Shown here in pieces: positions 25,256-35,820 of a stretch of DNA of 64,000 nucleotides. The position numbers were made by a program, and so were the translations under genes. Where the stretch lies: the NCBI RefSeq assembly GCF_000373565.1, contig NZ_KB891810.1, positions 1 to 64,000 of the forward strand, given 5' to 3'. The notes under the pieces were generated by a model. That model had not been told where the DNA came from. It saw only the letters and a program-made list of their open reading frames with translations, and did no database searches. Each line of letters opens with the position of its first letter. Position 1 is the first letter of the stretch. This DNA is from Streptomyces sp. HmicA12. Its GTDB lineage: Bacteria > Actinomycetota > Actinomycetes > Streptomycetales > Streptomycetaceae.

Positions 25256-25313
25256 TTGACGAGACCATCGGTCTCGACAACACTTACTTTACCGAGACCG
25301 TCAGTCTCGTCAA
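25256..25313. promoter_or_regulatory. paired TetR operators in a divergent promoter
   Basis: CGAGAC-N5-GTCTCG occurs at 25260-25276 and 25293-25309, with centres 33 bp (three helical turns) apart. TTGACG abuts each site, at 25256-25261 on plus and 25313-25308 on minus. On the minus strand it is paired with a -10 TAAAGT (25291-25286) at 16-nt spacing. This is a clear symmetric operator for the TetR protein encoded at 24614. Confidence 0.85.
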
Positions 25314-25389
25314 TATCCCCGCCGCACCGGGCCTCCGCCAGGGCACCGGGAACCACGGGGACCAGGGGAACTACGAGGACAGGGTCACC

Positions 25390-26148
25390 ATGACTTCTGC
25401 AACACCCTCCACCACCCGCACCGACACCTCCACCGCCCACGTCGTGGTCATGGGCGGCAGCTCCGGCATCGGCGAGGCCACCGCCGCCCTGTTCGCGGCG
25501 AGCGGCGCCGAAGTCACCATCACCGGCCGCGACCGGGCCAAGCTCGACGAGGCGGCCGCCCGGATCGGCGGCAAGACCACCACGTACCGCATGGACGCCA
25601 CCGACCAGGCCGACATCGACGCGTTCTTCGCCACCGTCGCGCCCGTCGACCACCTGGTCGTCGCGGTCAGCGGCGCGGCGGGCAGCGGCGCCTTCGCCGA
25701 GCTCGACCTCGACGACCTGGCACACGGCTTCGACGCCAAGTTCTGGCCCCAGCTCCGCATCCTTCAAGCGGCGTTGGCGCACCTGACCGAGTACGCGTCG
25801 GTCACCCTCATCACGGCCGCCTCCGCCCGCGCCGCCTTCCCCGGCACCGCGGGCCTGGCCGCGATCAACGGCGCGCTGGAGGCGATGATCCCGCCGCTCG
25901 CCGTCGAACTCGCCCCGCGCCGCATCAACGCCGTCTCCCCCGGCGTCATCGACACCCCCTGGTGGGGCCGGGTCCCGGAGGAGCAGCGCAGGGAGCTGTT
26001 CGCGGGGCTCGCGGCGACGACCCCGGCGGGCCGCGTCGGCCGCCCCGAGGAGGTGGCGCGGGCCATCAACTCCCTTGCCACGAACGGCTTCATCACGGGC
26101 GTGGTCCTGGACTGCACCGGCGGGGCGAACCTGGCGACGGGGCGCTGA
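25390..26148 (+). CDS. SDR family oxidoreductase
   Basis: This 252-residue short-chain dehydrogenase-fold protein has the cofactor motif MGGSSGIGEAT at residues 21-31 and the C-terminal segment INAVSPGVIDTPWWG. The usual catalytic Tyr-x3-Lys is not present: after the Ser region (TAASARAAFPGTAG) the aligned stretch reads LAAINGALEAM. It may use another chemistry or act as a binding protein. It is divergently transcribed from its probable repressor and ends at a strong terminator. Confidence 0.88.
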   Translation: MTSATPSTTRTDTSTAHVVVMGGSSGIGEATAALFAASGAEVTITGRDRAKLDEAAARIGGKTTTYRMDATDQADIDAFFATVAPVDHLVVAVSGAAGSGAFAELDLDDLAHGFDAKFWPQLRILQAALAHLTEYASVTLITAASARAAFPGTAGLAAINGALEAMIPPLAVELAPRRINAVSPGVIDTPWWGRVPEEQRRELFAGLAATTPAGRVGRPEEVARAINSLATNGFITGVVLDCTGGANLATGR

Positions 26149-26232
26149 GCCCGGCTGTCCGCCGCGGGCGCGAGAAGCCCCACCGGCCCGCGGTCGCACG
26201 ACAACGGCCACCCGGCGGACGAGAACGCGAAA

Positions 26233-26262
26233 CGGCCCCCGGCGCCAAGGCGCCGGGGGCCG
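26233..26262. terminator. 14-bp stem bidirectional terminator
   Basis: CGGCCCCCGGCGCC at 26233-26246 pairs with GGCGCCGGGGGCCG at 26249-26262 around a 2-nt AA loop centre. It lies between the convergent SDR and MFS genes. Confidence 0.85.
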
Positions 26263-26277
26263 CTCGAAAAGGGGAAC

Positions 26278-27864
26278 CTACTCGGCCGGAGCCGGAGCCG
26301 GAGCCGCGGCCGGCGCGGGCGCGGGCCCGGCCCCGCGCAGCGCGACCTCCTTCACGAACAGGGCGGTGACGAGCGCGACGATCGCCACCACGGCCCCGAG
26401 CAGGAACGCCGAGTGCATCCCGGAGGAGACCGCGTACTTGTACGCCTCCTGCACCGGCGCGGGCAGCAGATCGAGGTGCGCCGCGTCCAGCTGCGCCGAC
26501 TCCCCGATGGCCTTGCCGCCGAGCGCACCCGCCCGCTCGGCCATGACGTCGTTCACCCTGTTGTTGAACAGCGCGCCCATGATGGCGACACCGAACGACG
26601 AGCCGAGCGTGCGGAACAGGGTCGTGGACGACGACGCGACGCCCATGTCCTTCATCTCCACGCTGTTCTGCGCGACCAGCATGGTGATCTGCATCAGGCA
26701 GCCCATACCGGCGCCGAGCACGGCCATGTAGACGCCGGCCGTGAACCGCGAGGTCTCCGTGTCCAGCTGCGCGAGCAGGAACAGCCCGGCGACCATCAGC
26801 ACGCCGCCGACGATCGGGAACACCTTGTACTTGCCGGTGCTGGTGGTGATCCGGCCCGCGACCAGCGAGACGATCATCATCGACAGCAGCATCGGGAGCA
26901 GCAGCAGACCGGAGTTGGTCGCCGACGCGCCCTGCACGGACTGCTGGTACAGCGGCAGGAAGAGCACCGCGCCGAACATCACGAAGCCGGTGACGAAGCC
27001 GATCAGGGACATCAGCGTGAAGTTGCGGCTGCGGAAGATGTGCAGCGGCAGGATCGGCTCGGCGGCCCTGGTCTGCGAGAACACGAACCCGACGAGCGCG
27101 GCGACGCCGAGCCCGATCAGCTCCATGATCACGGCGGAGCCCCAGGCGTACTCGGTCCCGCCCCAGGTGGTCACCAGCACGATCGAGGTGATGCCGACCG
27201 TCAGCAGCGCGGCGCCGAGGTAGTCGATGGACCCGCTCGCCCGCTTCTTCGGCAGATGCAGCACGGCGGTGATCATGACCAGCGCGACGGCGCCGATCGG
27301 CAGGTTGATGTAGAAGGCCCAGCGCCAGCCGAGGTGGTCGGTGATGGTGCCGCCGACGAGCGGCCCGCCGATCATCGCGAGCGCCATGACGCCGGCCATC
27401 ATGCCCTGGTACTTACCGCGTTCCCGGGGCGGGATCAGGTCGCCGATGATCGCCATGACACCGACCATCAGACCGCCGGCGCCGAGGCCCTGGACGGCCC
27501 GGAACGCGATCAGCTCGCCCATGTTCTGGGCCATGCCGCTGAGCACGGAGCCGATCAGGAAGATGACGATGGAGGTGAGGAAGGAACCCTTCCGCCCGTA
27601 CATGTCGCCGACCTTGCCCCAGATCGGCGTGGAGGCGGCGGTGGCGAGCGTGTACGCGGTGACGACCCACGACAGGTACTTGAGCCCGCCCAGTTCACCG
27701 ACGATCGTCGGCATCGCGGTGCCCACGATCATGTTGTCGAGCATGGCGAGCAGCATGGCCATCATCAGCGCCATCAGCACGACGCGCACACTGCGCGGCT
27801 GTTTGCCCTGATCCGGCGGTGCCACCTGCTCCCCGCGGTCCACTGCGTAATCGGCCTGCGCCAT
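26278..27864 (-). CDS. MFS multidrug efflux transporter, DHA2 (14-TM) family
   Basis: This 528-residue transporter has about 14 hydrophobic helices and the DHA2 motif LDNMIVGTAMPTIVGEL in helix 1, then GKVGDMYGRKGSFL (motif A) and a motif-C-like GPLVGG segment. The C-terminus is an Ala/Pro repeat tail. ATG 27864 is preferred over GTG 27882. It is divergent from a TetR gene with large inverted repeats between them, the standard arrangement of a drug-induced efflux pump. Confidence 0.93.
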   Translation of the reverse strand: MAQADYAVDRGEQVAPPDQGKQPRSVRVVLMALMMAMLLAMLDNMIVGTAMPTIVGELGGLKYLSWVVTAYTLATAASTPIWGKVGDMYGRKGSFLTSIVIFLIGSVLSGMAQNMGELIAFRAVQGLGAGGLMVGVMAIIGDLIPPRERGKYQGMMAGVMALAMIGGPLVGGTITDHLGWRWAFYINLPIGAVALVMITAVLHLPKKRASGSIDYLGAALLTVGITSIVLVTTWGGTEYAWGSAVIMELIGLGVAALVGFVFSQTRAAEPILPLHIFRSRNFTLMSLIGFVTGFVMFGAVLFLPLYQQSVQGASATNSGLLLLPMLLSMMIVSLVAGRITTSTGKYKVFPIVGGVLMVAGLFLLAQLDTETSRFTAGVYMAVLGAGMGCLMQITMLVAQNSVEMKDMGVASSSTTLFRTLGSSFGVAIMGALFNNRVNDVMAERAGALGGKAIGESAQLDAAHLDLLPAPVQEAYKYAVSSGMHSAFLLGAVVAIVALVTALFVKEVALRGAGPAPAPAAAPAPAPAE

Positions 27865-27880
27865 GACCCCCACCACTCCC

Positions 27881-27952
27881 ACTTACTTGCCGCCCGGCTA
27901 GTTCCCTACAATGAGGAAGGTAGGGCGACAACTAGCCGGTCGTCAAGTAAGT
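27881..27952. promoter_or_regulatory. 72-bp inverted-repeat operator region between MFS and TetR genes
   Basis: ACTTACTTG (27881-27889) mirrors CAAGTAAGT (27944-27952), and CCGGCTAGTT (27894-27903) mirrors AACTAGCCGG (27930-27939), so almost the whole region is one interrupted palindrome. A minus promoter has -35 TTGACG (27947-27942), an 18-nt spacer and CTACCT (27923-27918). A plus -10 TACAAT lies at 27907-27912. Each arm probably forms one TetR site covering one promoter. Confidence 0.82.
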
Positions 27953-27996
27953 TTTTTCCCAAGGGATCCCGAGGGAACGGCGAGCAAGGGGCACAG

Positions 27997-28584
27997 ATGG
28001 TCACGGGCAGCAGCAAGCCGCAGCAGCGTCGCGGGGACACCCGCCAGCGGATCCAGGACGTGGCCCTCGAACTCATCGCCGAGCAGGGCTACGAGAAGAC
28101 GTCCCTGCGGGAGATCTCCGAGCGTCTCGGCGTCACGAAGGCGGCGCTCTACTACCACTTCAAGACCAAGGAAGACATCCTGGTCAGCCTCTTCACGGAC
28201 CTGATGACGCCGATCGACGACCTGATCGGCTGGGCCAAGGAGCAGCCGCGCCCCGTCCCTCTGGAGACCAAGCGGGAGATCCTCACCCGCTACAGCAAGG
28301 CGCTGTCCGGCGCCGCCCCGCTCTTCCGCTTCATGCAGGAGAACCAGGCGCAGCTGCGCGAGCTGAGCATCGGCGAGAACTTCAAGGACCGGATGCACGA
28401 CCTGCTCGACCGGCTGCTGCCCGAGGACGCCTCGCTCACCGACCGCGTGCGCTGCTTCAGCGCGCTGTTCTCCATGCACGCCGGGATGTTCGTCCTCAGG
28501 GACGTCGAAGGCGACCCCGAGGACAAGCGTCTGTCCATCCTCGAGGTCGCCACGGACCTGGTCACCCAGGCCCACAAGAGCTGA
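27997..28584 (+). CDS. TetR family regulator of the adjacent efflux pump
   Basis: This 195-residue regulator has helix-turn-helix ALELIAEQGYEKTSLREISERLGVTKAALYYHFKTKEDIL at about 22-61 and a helical ligand domain containing RYSKALSGAAPLFRFMQENQ. ATG 27997 has AAGGGG upstream. It is divergent from the DHA2 transporter, and the inverted repeats between them are likely its operators. Its stop codon lies within the palindrome GCTGACGTCAGC (28580-28591). Confidence 0.92.
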   Translation: MVTGSSKPQQRRGDTRQRIQDVALELIAEQGYEKTSLREISERLGVTKAALYYHFKTKEDILVSLFTDLMTPIDDLIGWAKEQPRPVPLETKREILTRYSKALSGAAPLFRFMQENQAQLRELSIGENFKDRMHDLLDRLLPEDASLTDRVRCFSALFSMHAGMFVLRDVEGDPEDKRLSILEVATDLVTQAHKS

Positions 28585-28594
28585 CGTCAGCGCG

Positions 28595-29248
28595 TCACAC
28601 CTTCACGCCCTTCGCGTTCATGAAGGCGACGGGGTTCACGGCGGAGCCGTAGTTCGGCGTCGTACGGATCTCGAAGTGCAGGTGCGGTCCGCTGGAGTTG
28701 CCGGTGCTGCCGGACAGCGCGATGTGCTGGCCCGTCGAGACGGTCTGGCCGACGTGGACGTCGATCCGCGACAGGTGCGCGTACTGGGAGTACGTGCCGT
28801 CGGCGTGCTTGATCACGATGGCGTTGCCGTACGCGGGGCCGTCACCGGCGCCGTTGGGGCCGGCCTTGACGACGGTGCCGCCGTGCACGGACATGACGCC
28901 GGTGCCGGTCGGCACGGCGAAGTCCTGGCCGGAGTGGTGACCGGTGGCCCACATGCTGCCGCCCTGCGCGTAGCCCGCGGAGAGGGTGTAGTGCGCGACC
29001 GGGTCGACCCAGGAGGCGGCCTTCTTGGTGGCGGCCTGCTCGGTGGAGGAGGCGGCCTTGGCCTGGGCGGCGGCCTGCGCCTTGACGGAGGCGGCGGCAC
29101 CGCTCGGCAGCGCGGCGGCCTGGGTGTCGGCGGCGAACGCGGCCCCGGTGCCCAGAACGGCGGAGACTCCGAAACCGGCGGCCACGACGGCGGCACGCTT
29201 GCGGAGCATCGACGTACCGGGACGGTGGGACTGGGTGCGCTTCGACAT
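28595..29248 (-). CDS. secreted M23 family peptidoglycan peptidase
   Basis: This 217-residue protein starts at ATG 29248 (MSKRTQSHRPG). The signal peptide has a long basic n-region, hydrophobic core AAVVAAGFGVSAVLGTG and cleavage after AFA near residue 41. A short Ala/Lys linker leads to a LytM-type domain (about 90-217) with zinc ligands in GHHSGQDFAVP and the terminal HLHFEIR. It should cut peptide cross-links outside the cell. The message has a leader with two strong hairpins. Confidence 0.93.
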   Translation of the reverse strand: MSKRTQSHRPGTSMLRKRAAVVAAGFGVSAVLGTGAAFAADTQAAALPSGAAASVKAQAAAQAKAASSTEQAATKKAASWVDPVAHYTLSAGYAQGGSMWATGHHSGQDFAVPTGTGVMSVHGGTVVKAGPNGAGDGPAYGNAIVIKHADGTYSQYAHLSRIDVHVGQTVSTGQHIALSGSTGNSSGPHLHFEIRTTPNYGSAVNPVAFMNAKGVKV

Positions 29249-29288
29249 GGGAGACCTCTTCGAGCTTCGGGGACATTCGGGTCCTGCC

Positions 29289-29357
29289 GCCCTCCGACGG
29301 ATGAGCGGACCGGAGGGCGAGAAAGGGACCCGGCACACGTCCTCGTGCTGCCGGGTC
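29289..29357 (-). promoter_or_regulatory. structured 5' leader of the M23 peptidase gene
   Basis: Two hairpins lie between the promoter and ATG 29248. Stem 1 is 29327-29335 with 29349-29357 (GACCCGGCA/TGCCGGGTC), extended by CACG/CGTG around a TCCT loop. Stem 2 is GCCCTCCG 29289-29296 with CGGAGGGC 29311-29318. I do not see the conserved elements of the c-di-AMP (ydaO) riboswitch that precede some Streptomyces wall hydrolases. The rest of the 29358-29727 gap is lower in GC and holds no convincing gene. Confidence 0.6.
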
Positions 29358-29727
29358 GGCCATCCCTTGGTAACCCCCACCCCCGGCCCCGCCCAAAAGC
29401 CCGATCTACTACCCGGCCTCGTACGTCAGCCCGGGCCGGAGGTCCCCTTGACACCTCCGTCGCACCCCTCCCGGTTTGACGGATTTATCCACCGATTCAT
29501 GGTTTAGCCGCACCTCGAGCGCGCCTGCCGAAGCCACTCAGGGGTCGACACCTCACCCGACCCAAGAAACGGACATATCGACTAAACCCATCGACTGCGT
29601 AACAGTCGGCCCACGAGCAGCCTGCTCCACTATTTCGCCTAGTACCGGACAAAACGGCTGTGCGGCATGTCACCGGAGGCCAAGATCCAACCCCGCGCGA
29701 ATGTGACCGGCACTACGCTCCTGGCCC

Positions 29728-32700
29728 ATGGATCCCGCTGTGCTCGGCACCCGGCTGGCCTCGAGCGTGCTCGTCCCCGCACTCCGGAAACTGATCGTCC
29801 GGGAGGGCCCGGGCGCCGGCCTCACCGACCGGCCCGTACGCATCTCCGGACTGGTCTCCTTCCGCGGCGAGCAGCGCACCGTCACCGGCCGGGACATCGA
29901 GCGCCTCGCCCGCCGTCTGGTCACCGCCGCGCTCGACGGACCGGGCGAGCCACCGTTCCCGCCCGCCGAGACCGAGGCCGTCGTGCACGCGCTGGCCGAC
30001 ACCCTGCACGCACTCGGCGACCTGGCCATGGACGACGTACAGGCGGTCCGCCTCGGCCCGGCCGAACTGGCCCGCGCCCTGCGCCGCGCGGCCCCCGACC
30101 CCGGCCTGTCCGCCGACGCGGACCACTTCCTCGGCACGGTCACCGGCTGGGCGTGCGAACACCTGGTGCAGTTCTTCACGCAACGCTCGACCTTCGTGGC
30201 CCGCACGCTGGTCGAGCAGAGCCGCGGACAACAGGAACTCCTCGCGAAGACGGACGAGCTGATCCGCCGCACACCCCCCGCCGACGCCACGGACACCTCC
30301 TTCGAGCAGCGCTGTCTCTCCTACGTCGCCGAACGCCACCGGCACCTGACCATCTACGGCATCGACCTGCGCGACGCCCCCGAGCGGTGGCCGCTGGAAG
30401 TGGCGTACCTGAGCCTGGAGGCGACGGCCGCGCCCCGCGACTCCTTCGACGCCCTTCCCGAAGCGGCCGCCGCACCGGCCCGGATCCGCGCCGAGGACGC
30501 GTTCGCCGACGGTCACGAGCGGGTGCTGCTGCGCGGCGAGGCGGGCTCGGGCAAGACGACGCTGATCCAGTGGCTGGCGGTCACCGCGGCGGCCTCGGGG
30601 GACCGGATCCCCTTCGTGCTCCCCCTGCGCACCCTCGTCCGCGCCGACGCGCTGCCCGCCCCGGCCGCCTTCCTCTCCGCGGTCGGCTGCCCGCTGACCG
30701 CCCCCGACGGCTGGGCCGAGCGGGTCCTCACCGCCGGGCGCGCCCTGGTCCTCGTCGACGGGCTCGACGAGATCCCGGCCGCCGACCGGCACCGCGTCCG
30801 CGACTGGCTGACCGCCCTGATCGGCGCGTACGCGGGCAACCGCTGGCTGCTCACCTCCCGCCCCACCGCCGTGCGCCCCGACTGGCTCGCCGACGCCGGC
30901 TTCCGCGAGGTGCTCCTGTCGCCGATGCGGCCGGCCGACGTCGCCACGTTCGTCCACCGCTGGCACACGGCCGCGGACGCGGGCTCGTACGAGCCCGCGC
31001 TCATGGACTCCCTGCGCACCAAGCGCGACCTGGCCCGGCTCGCCACCAACCCCCTGATGTGCGGCCTGATCTGCGCCCTGCACCGGGAACGGCGCGGCTA
31101 CCTCCCCACCGGCCGCAAGGAGCTGTACGACGCCGCCCTCTCCCTGCTGCTGACCCGCCGCGACCGCGAACGCGGCATGACCGGCGTCGACCTCGGCGAG
31201 GAGGCCCGGCTCGACCTCCTGCAGCACCTCGCGTACGCGCTGACCCTGAGCGGGCGCACGGAGATGAGCCGCGCCGCGGCCGAGGCGGCCCTGGACCGCC
31301 GCCTCCCCTCCGTCACCTCGGCGGCGGCCCTGGGCGACGCACCGGCCGTCCTGTCCGCCCTGCTCCTGCGCAGCGGCCTGCTGCACCAGCCCGCCGAGGG
31401 CGTCGTCAGCTTCGTGCACCGCACGTTCCAGGACTACCTGGGCGCCCGGTACGCCGTCGAGGACGGCCACGCCCTGCCCTTCGTCCAGCGCCTCGCCGAC
31501 GACCCGCAGGGCGAGGACGCGATCCGCATGGCCGTGGCCCACGCCCGCCCCGGCGAACGCCCGCCGCTGCTGCGCGAGTTGCTCTCCTCCGGCACCCCGC
31601 GCCTGACCCTGCTGGCCCTGGCCTGCCTGGAACACGCGACGACACTGGACCCGGTGGTGCGGGCCGAGGTGGAGCGGGCGGCGAGCACGCTGATCCCACC
31701 GCGCACGGTCGAGGACGCGCGGGCCCTGGCGGAGGCGGGCCCGCTGGTCCTGGAACTGCTGCCGGGCCCGGCGGGGCTGAGCGACGAGGAGGCGCACGGG
31801 GTGACGGTCACGGCGTCGATCCTGGGCGCGATGGACCCGACGGGGGCTCTGGGAGTACTACGGCGGTTCCGGGAACACCCGGCGCTGGACGTGCGGCGTC
31901 AACTGGTCGGTACCTGGCATCGGTTCGGCGCCCAGGAGTTCGCCGACGAGGTGCTGACCCACGTGGACCCTGCCGGCCTGTTCCTCTGGGCCGATTCGCC
32001 CGAGCAGGTAGCCGCGCTGCGCACGATGAGGCCTTGGCCCGAGCTGACAGTGAAGGGCCCGCATCGGCTGGACACCCTGGCCGCCACGCTCCCGGACCCC
32101 GCGGCGGTGACGTATCTCAGCGCCCGGTACAACCCATGCCTGGACGACCTGGGCGTGTTCACCGCGTTTCCCGCGCTGACAAGCATCTGGATCGAGGGGT
32201 GTTCGGCAGCGACGGGCTTCGGCCGGCTGGCCGCCCTACCGTTGACCCGGCTCGGATTTTCACGCTGCTCCAGCCTCGACGGGCTGGAACAACTCGATTC
32301 CCTCGAGAGGTTGTCCATATTCGATCTCGAACTCCCGGGCGGCTCTCTGGCCGACAGCCTGCCGGTGACTGCTCCCCTGGAGTTTCTGTTCCTGGGTCGG
32401 CACACCACCGACATGACCGGGCTGCGGGGCCTGCACCACTGGCCCACGCTCACCCGACTCAGTCTGGGGCCGGTCGTGACGGCACCGACAGCACGCGACT
32501 GGGAGTACGTCGCCGCGCTTCCGGCCCTGTCGACTCTCTATCTGGACGCCGTCTTCTTCCGCGACCACGGGGAGTCCTTGCGGATGCTGCCCGAACTGCC
32601 CGGCATCACGACGCTCGTCCTGAGCAGCATGATCGGCGACGAGGACGTCCGCGCGTTGGCGCCGCGTCTGCCCAACCTGCGCCACGTGAGCCTGCAGACC

Positions 32701-32778
32701 GCCCCTGGCGCCGACGTCCCCCTGGACCGCTATGCCCCGCTGTTCCCCGACGCCGAGGTGTTGCTGTTCCCGCGCTGA
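29728..32778 (+). CDS. NACHT NTPase with leucine-rich repeats (bacterial NLR-like)
   Basis: This is a 1016-residue STAND-class NTPase. Residues 1-200 form a helical N-terminal domain that resembles the NNH-type domain of bacterial NACHT proteins. The NACHT core follows: Walker A GEAGSGKT at 270-277, Walker B LVLVDGLDEI around 340-349 and sensor WLLTSRPT. A winged/helical arm (about 440-600) contains FVHRTFQDYLGARYA. The last third, from about 790, has irregular leucine-rich repeats (LTRLGFSRCSSLDGLEQLDSLERLSI). Such proteins defend against phages in other bacteria. The gene stands alone between two terminators or leaders; a -10-like TACGCT lies 8 nt before ATG 29728, so it may be leaderless. 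Confidence 0.9.
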   Translation: MDPAVLGTRLASSVLVPALRKLIVREGPGAGLTDRPVRISGLVSFRGEQRTVTGRDIERLARRLVTAALDGPGEPPFPPAETEAVVHALADTLHALGDLAMDDVQAVRLGPAELARALRRAAPDPGLSADADHFLGTVTGWACEHLVQFFTQRSTFVARTLVEQSRGQQELLAKTDELIRRTPPADATDTSFEQRCLSYVAERHRHLTIYGIDLRDAPERWPLEVAYLSLEATAAPRDSFDALPEAAAAPARIRAEDAFADGHERVLLRGEAGSGKTTLIQWLAVTAAASGDRIPFVLPLRTLVRADALPAPAAFLSAVGCPLTAPDGWAERVLTAGRALVLVDGLDEIPAADRHRVRDWLTALIGAYAGNRWLLTSRPTAVRPDWLADAGFREVLLSPMRPADVATFVHRWHTAADAGSYEPALMDSLRTKRDLARLATNPLMCGLICALHRERRGYLPTGRKELYDAALSLLLTRRDRERGMTGVDLGEEARLDLLQHLAYALTLSGRTEMSRAAAEAALDRRLPSVTSAAALGDAPAVLSALLLRSGLLHQPAEGVVSFVHRTFQDYLGARYAVEDGHALPFVQRLADDPQGEDAIRMAVAHARPGERPPLLRELLSSGTPRLTLLALACLEHATTLDPVVRAEVERAASTLIPPRTVEDARALAEAGPLVLELLPGPAGLSDEEAHGVTVTASILGAMDPTGALGVLRRFREHPALDVRRQLVGTWHRFGAQEFADEVLTHVDPAGLFLWADSPEQVAALRTMRPWPELTVKGPHRLDTLAATLPDPAAVTYLSARYNPCLDDLGVFTAFPALTSIWIEGCSAATGFGRLAALPLTRLGFSRCSSLDGLEQLDSLERLSIFDLELPGGSLADSLPVTAPLEFLFLGRHTTDMTGLRGLHHWPTLTRLSLGPVVTAPTARDWEYVAALPALSTLYLDAVFFRDHGESLRMLPELPGITTLVLSSMIGDEDVRALAPRLPNLRHVSLQTAPGADVPLDRYAPLFPDAEVLLFPR

Positions 32779-32791
32779 ATGCGGGCATACG

Positions 32792-32829
32792 AAAAGGGGG
32801 CCGGTGCCCAAAAGCACCGGCCCCCTTTT
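32792..32829. terminator. 16-bp stem bidirectional terminator
   Basis: A 16-bp perfect stem runs from AAAAGGGGG at 32792 through CCGGTGC to 32807 and pairs with 32814-32829, ending in TTTT. The A and T tracts make it a good intrinsic terminator for both the NACHT gene and clpC. Confidence 0.92.
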
Positions 32830-32850
32830 CACAGGCTCACCCCGGAAGGG

Positions 32851-35379
<2,529 letters not shown>

Positions 35380-35594
35380 CGTTAATCGCTCCTCAGAGCG
35401 GTCAGGCAGTAAGGGGGCTGTCCCCTCCCTGTCCTTCCGCAGCTTAGTCCCGCAAGCGGGGACCGCTCATTCCAACTGCCGACACCCGGCCGAGAACTAG
35501 AGGTGCCTCCTGTCCCCGAACGCCGACATCTGCTCCAACCCGATGGTGCGAGACGATGTTCCCGCAGGCCAGGCAGATACCCACCTCGCCACTA

Positions 35595-35608
35595 CGCCGA
35601 TGGCGAAC
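35595..35608 (-). promoter_or_regulatory. ClgR-like box upstream of clpC
   Basis: On the minus strand GTTCGC-CATCG-GCG matches the GTTCGC-N5-GCG pattern known for ClgR, the activator of clp genes in actinomycetes. It lies about 216 bp upstream of ATG 35379. The rest of the 35380-35820 gap contains promoters of clpC and the divergent gene but no convincing ORF. Confidence 0.6.
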
Positions 35609-35820
35609 GCGAGATGCCCGAGCCGAGCGTGTCGCCCCTCCCACTAGGGATGTCTTACCCGCACGGACTGACACTCCATGCGGCGCGCGCCGGTTCCCTC
35701 CGCTACGGGCGAACATCCTTGCGCGACAGAACACCCCCGTACGCCCCCATTCCGGACACGTTCCGCATTCAAGTGGCGACTGCGCGTAACTCCGGGGTGC
35801 TTCTGGAGGTTGCTCCTGGC

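Noticed and set aside
29249..29500. ydaO-type c-di-AMP riboswitch before the M23 gene
   Set aside because: The conserved purine-rich internal loops I know for this class were not found; only two GC-rich hairpins are present.
29476..29706. 76-residue ORF before the NACHT gene
   Set aside because: No codon bias, no ribosome site and low-complexity content; treated as non-coding.
29713..31797. 694-codon antisense ORF opposite the NACHT gene
   Set aside because: Third-position GC bias belongs to the plus-strand NACHT frame, which has clear motifs; the antisense frame is a mirror effect.
35503..35820. Upstream extension of the SCO3374-like gene
   Set aside because: Codon third positions are not GC-biased here, and the region must contain the clpC promoter.
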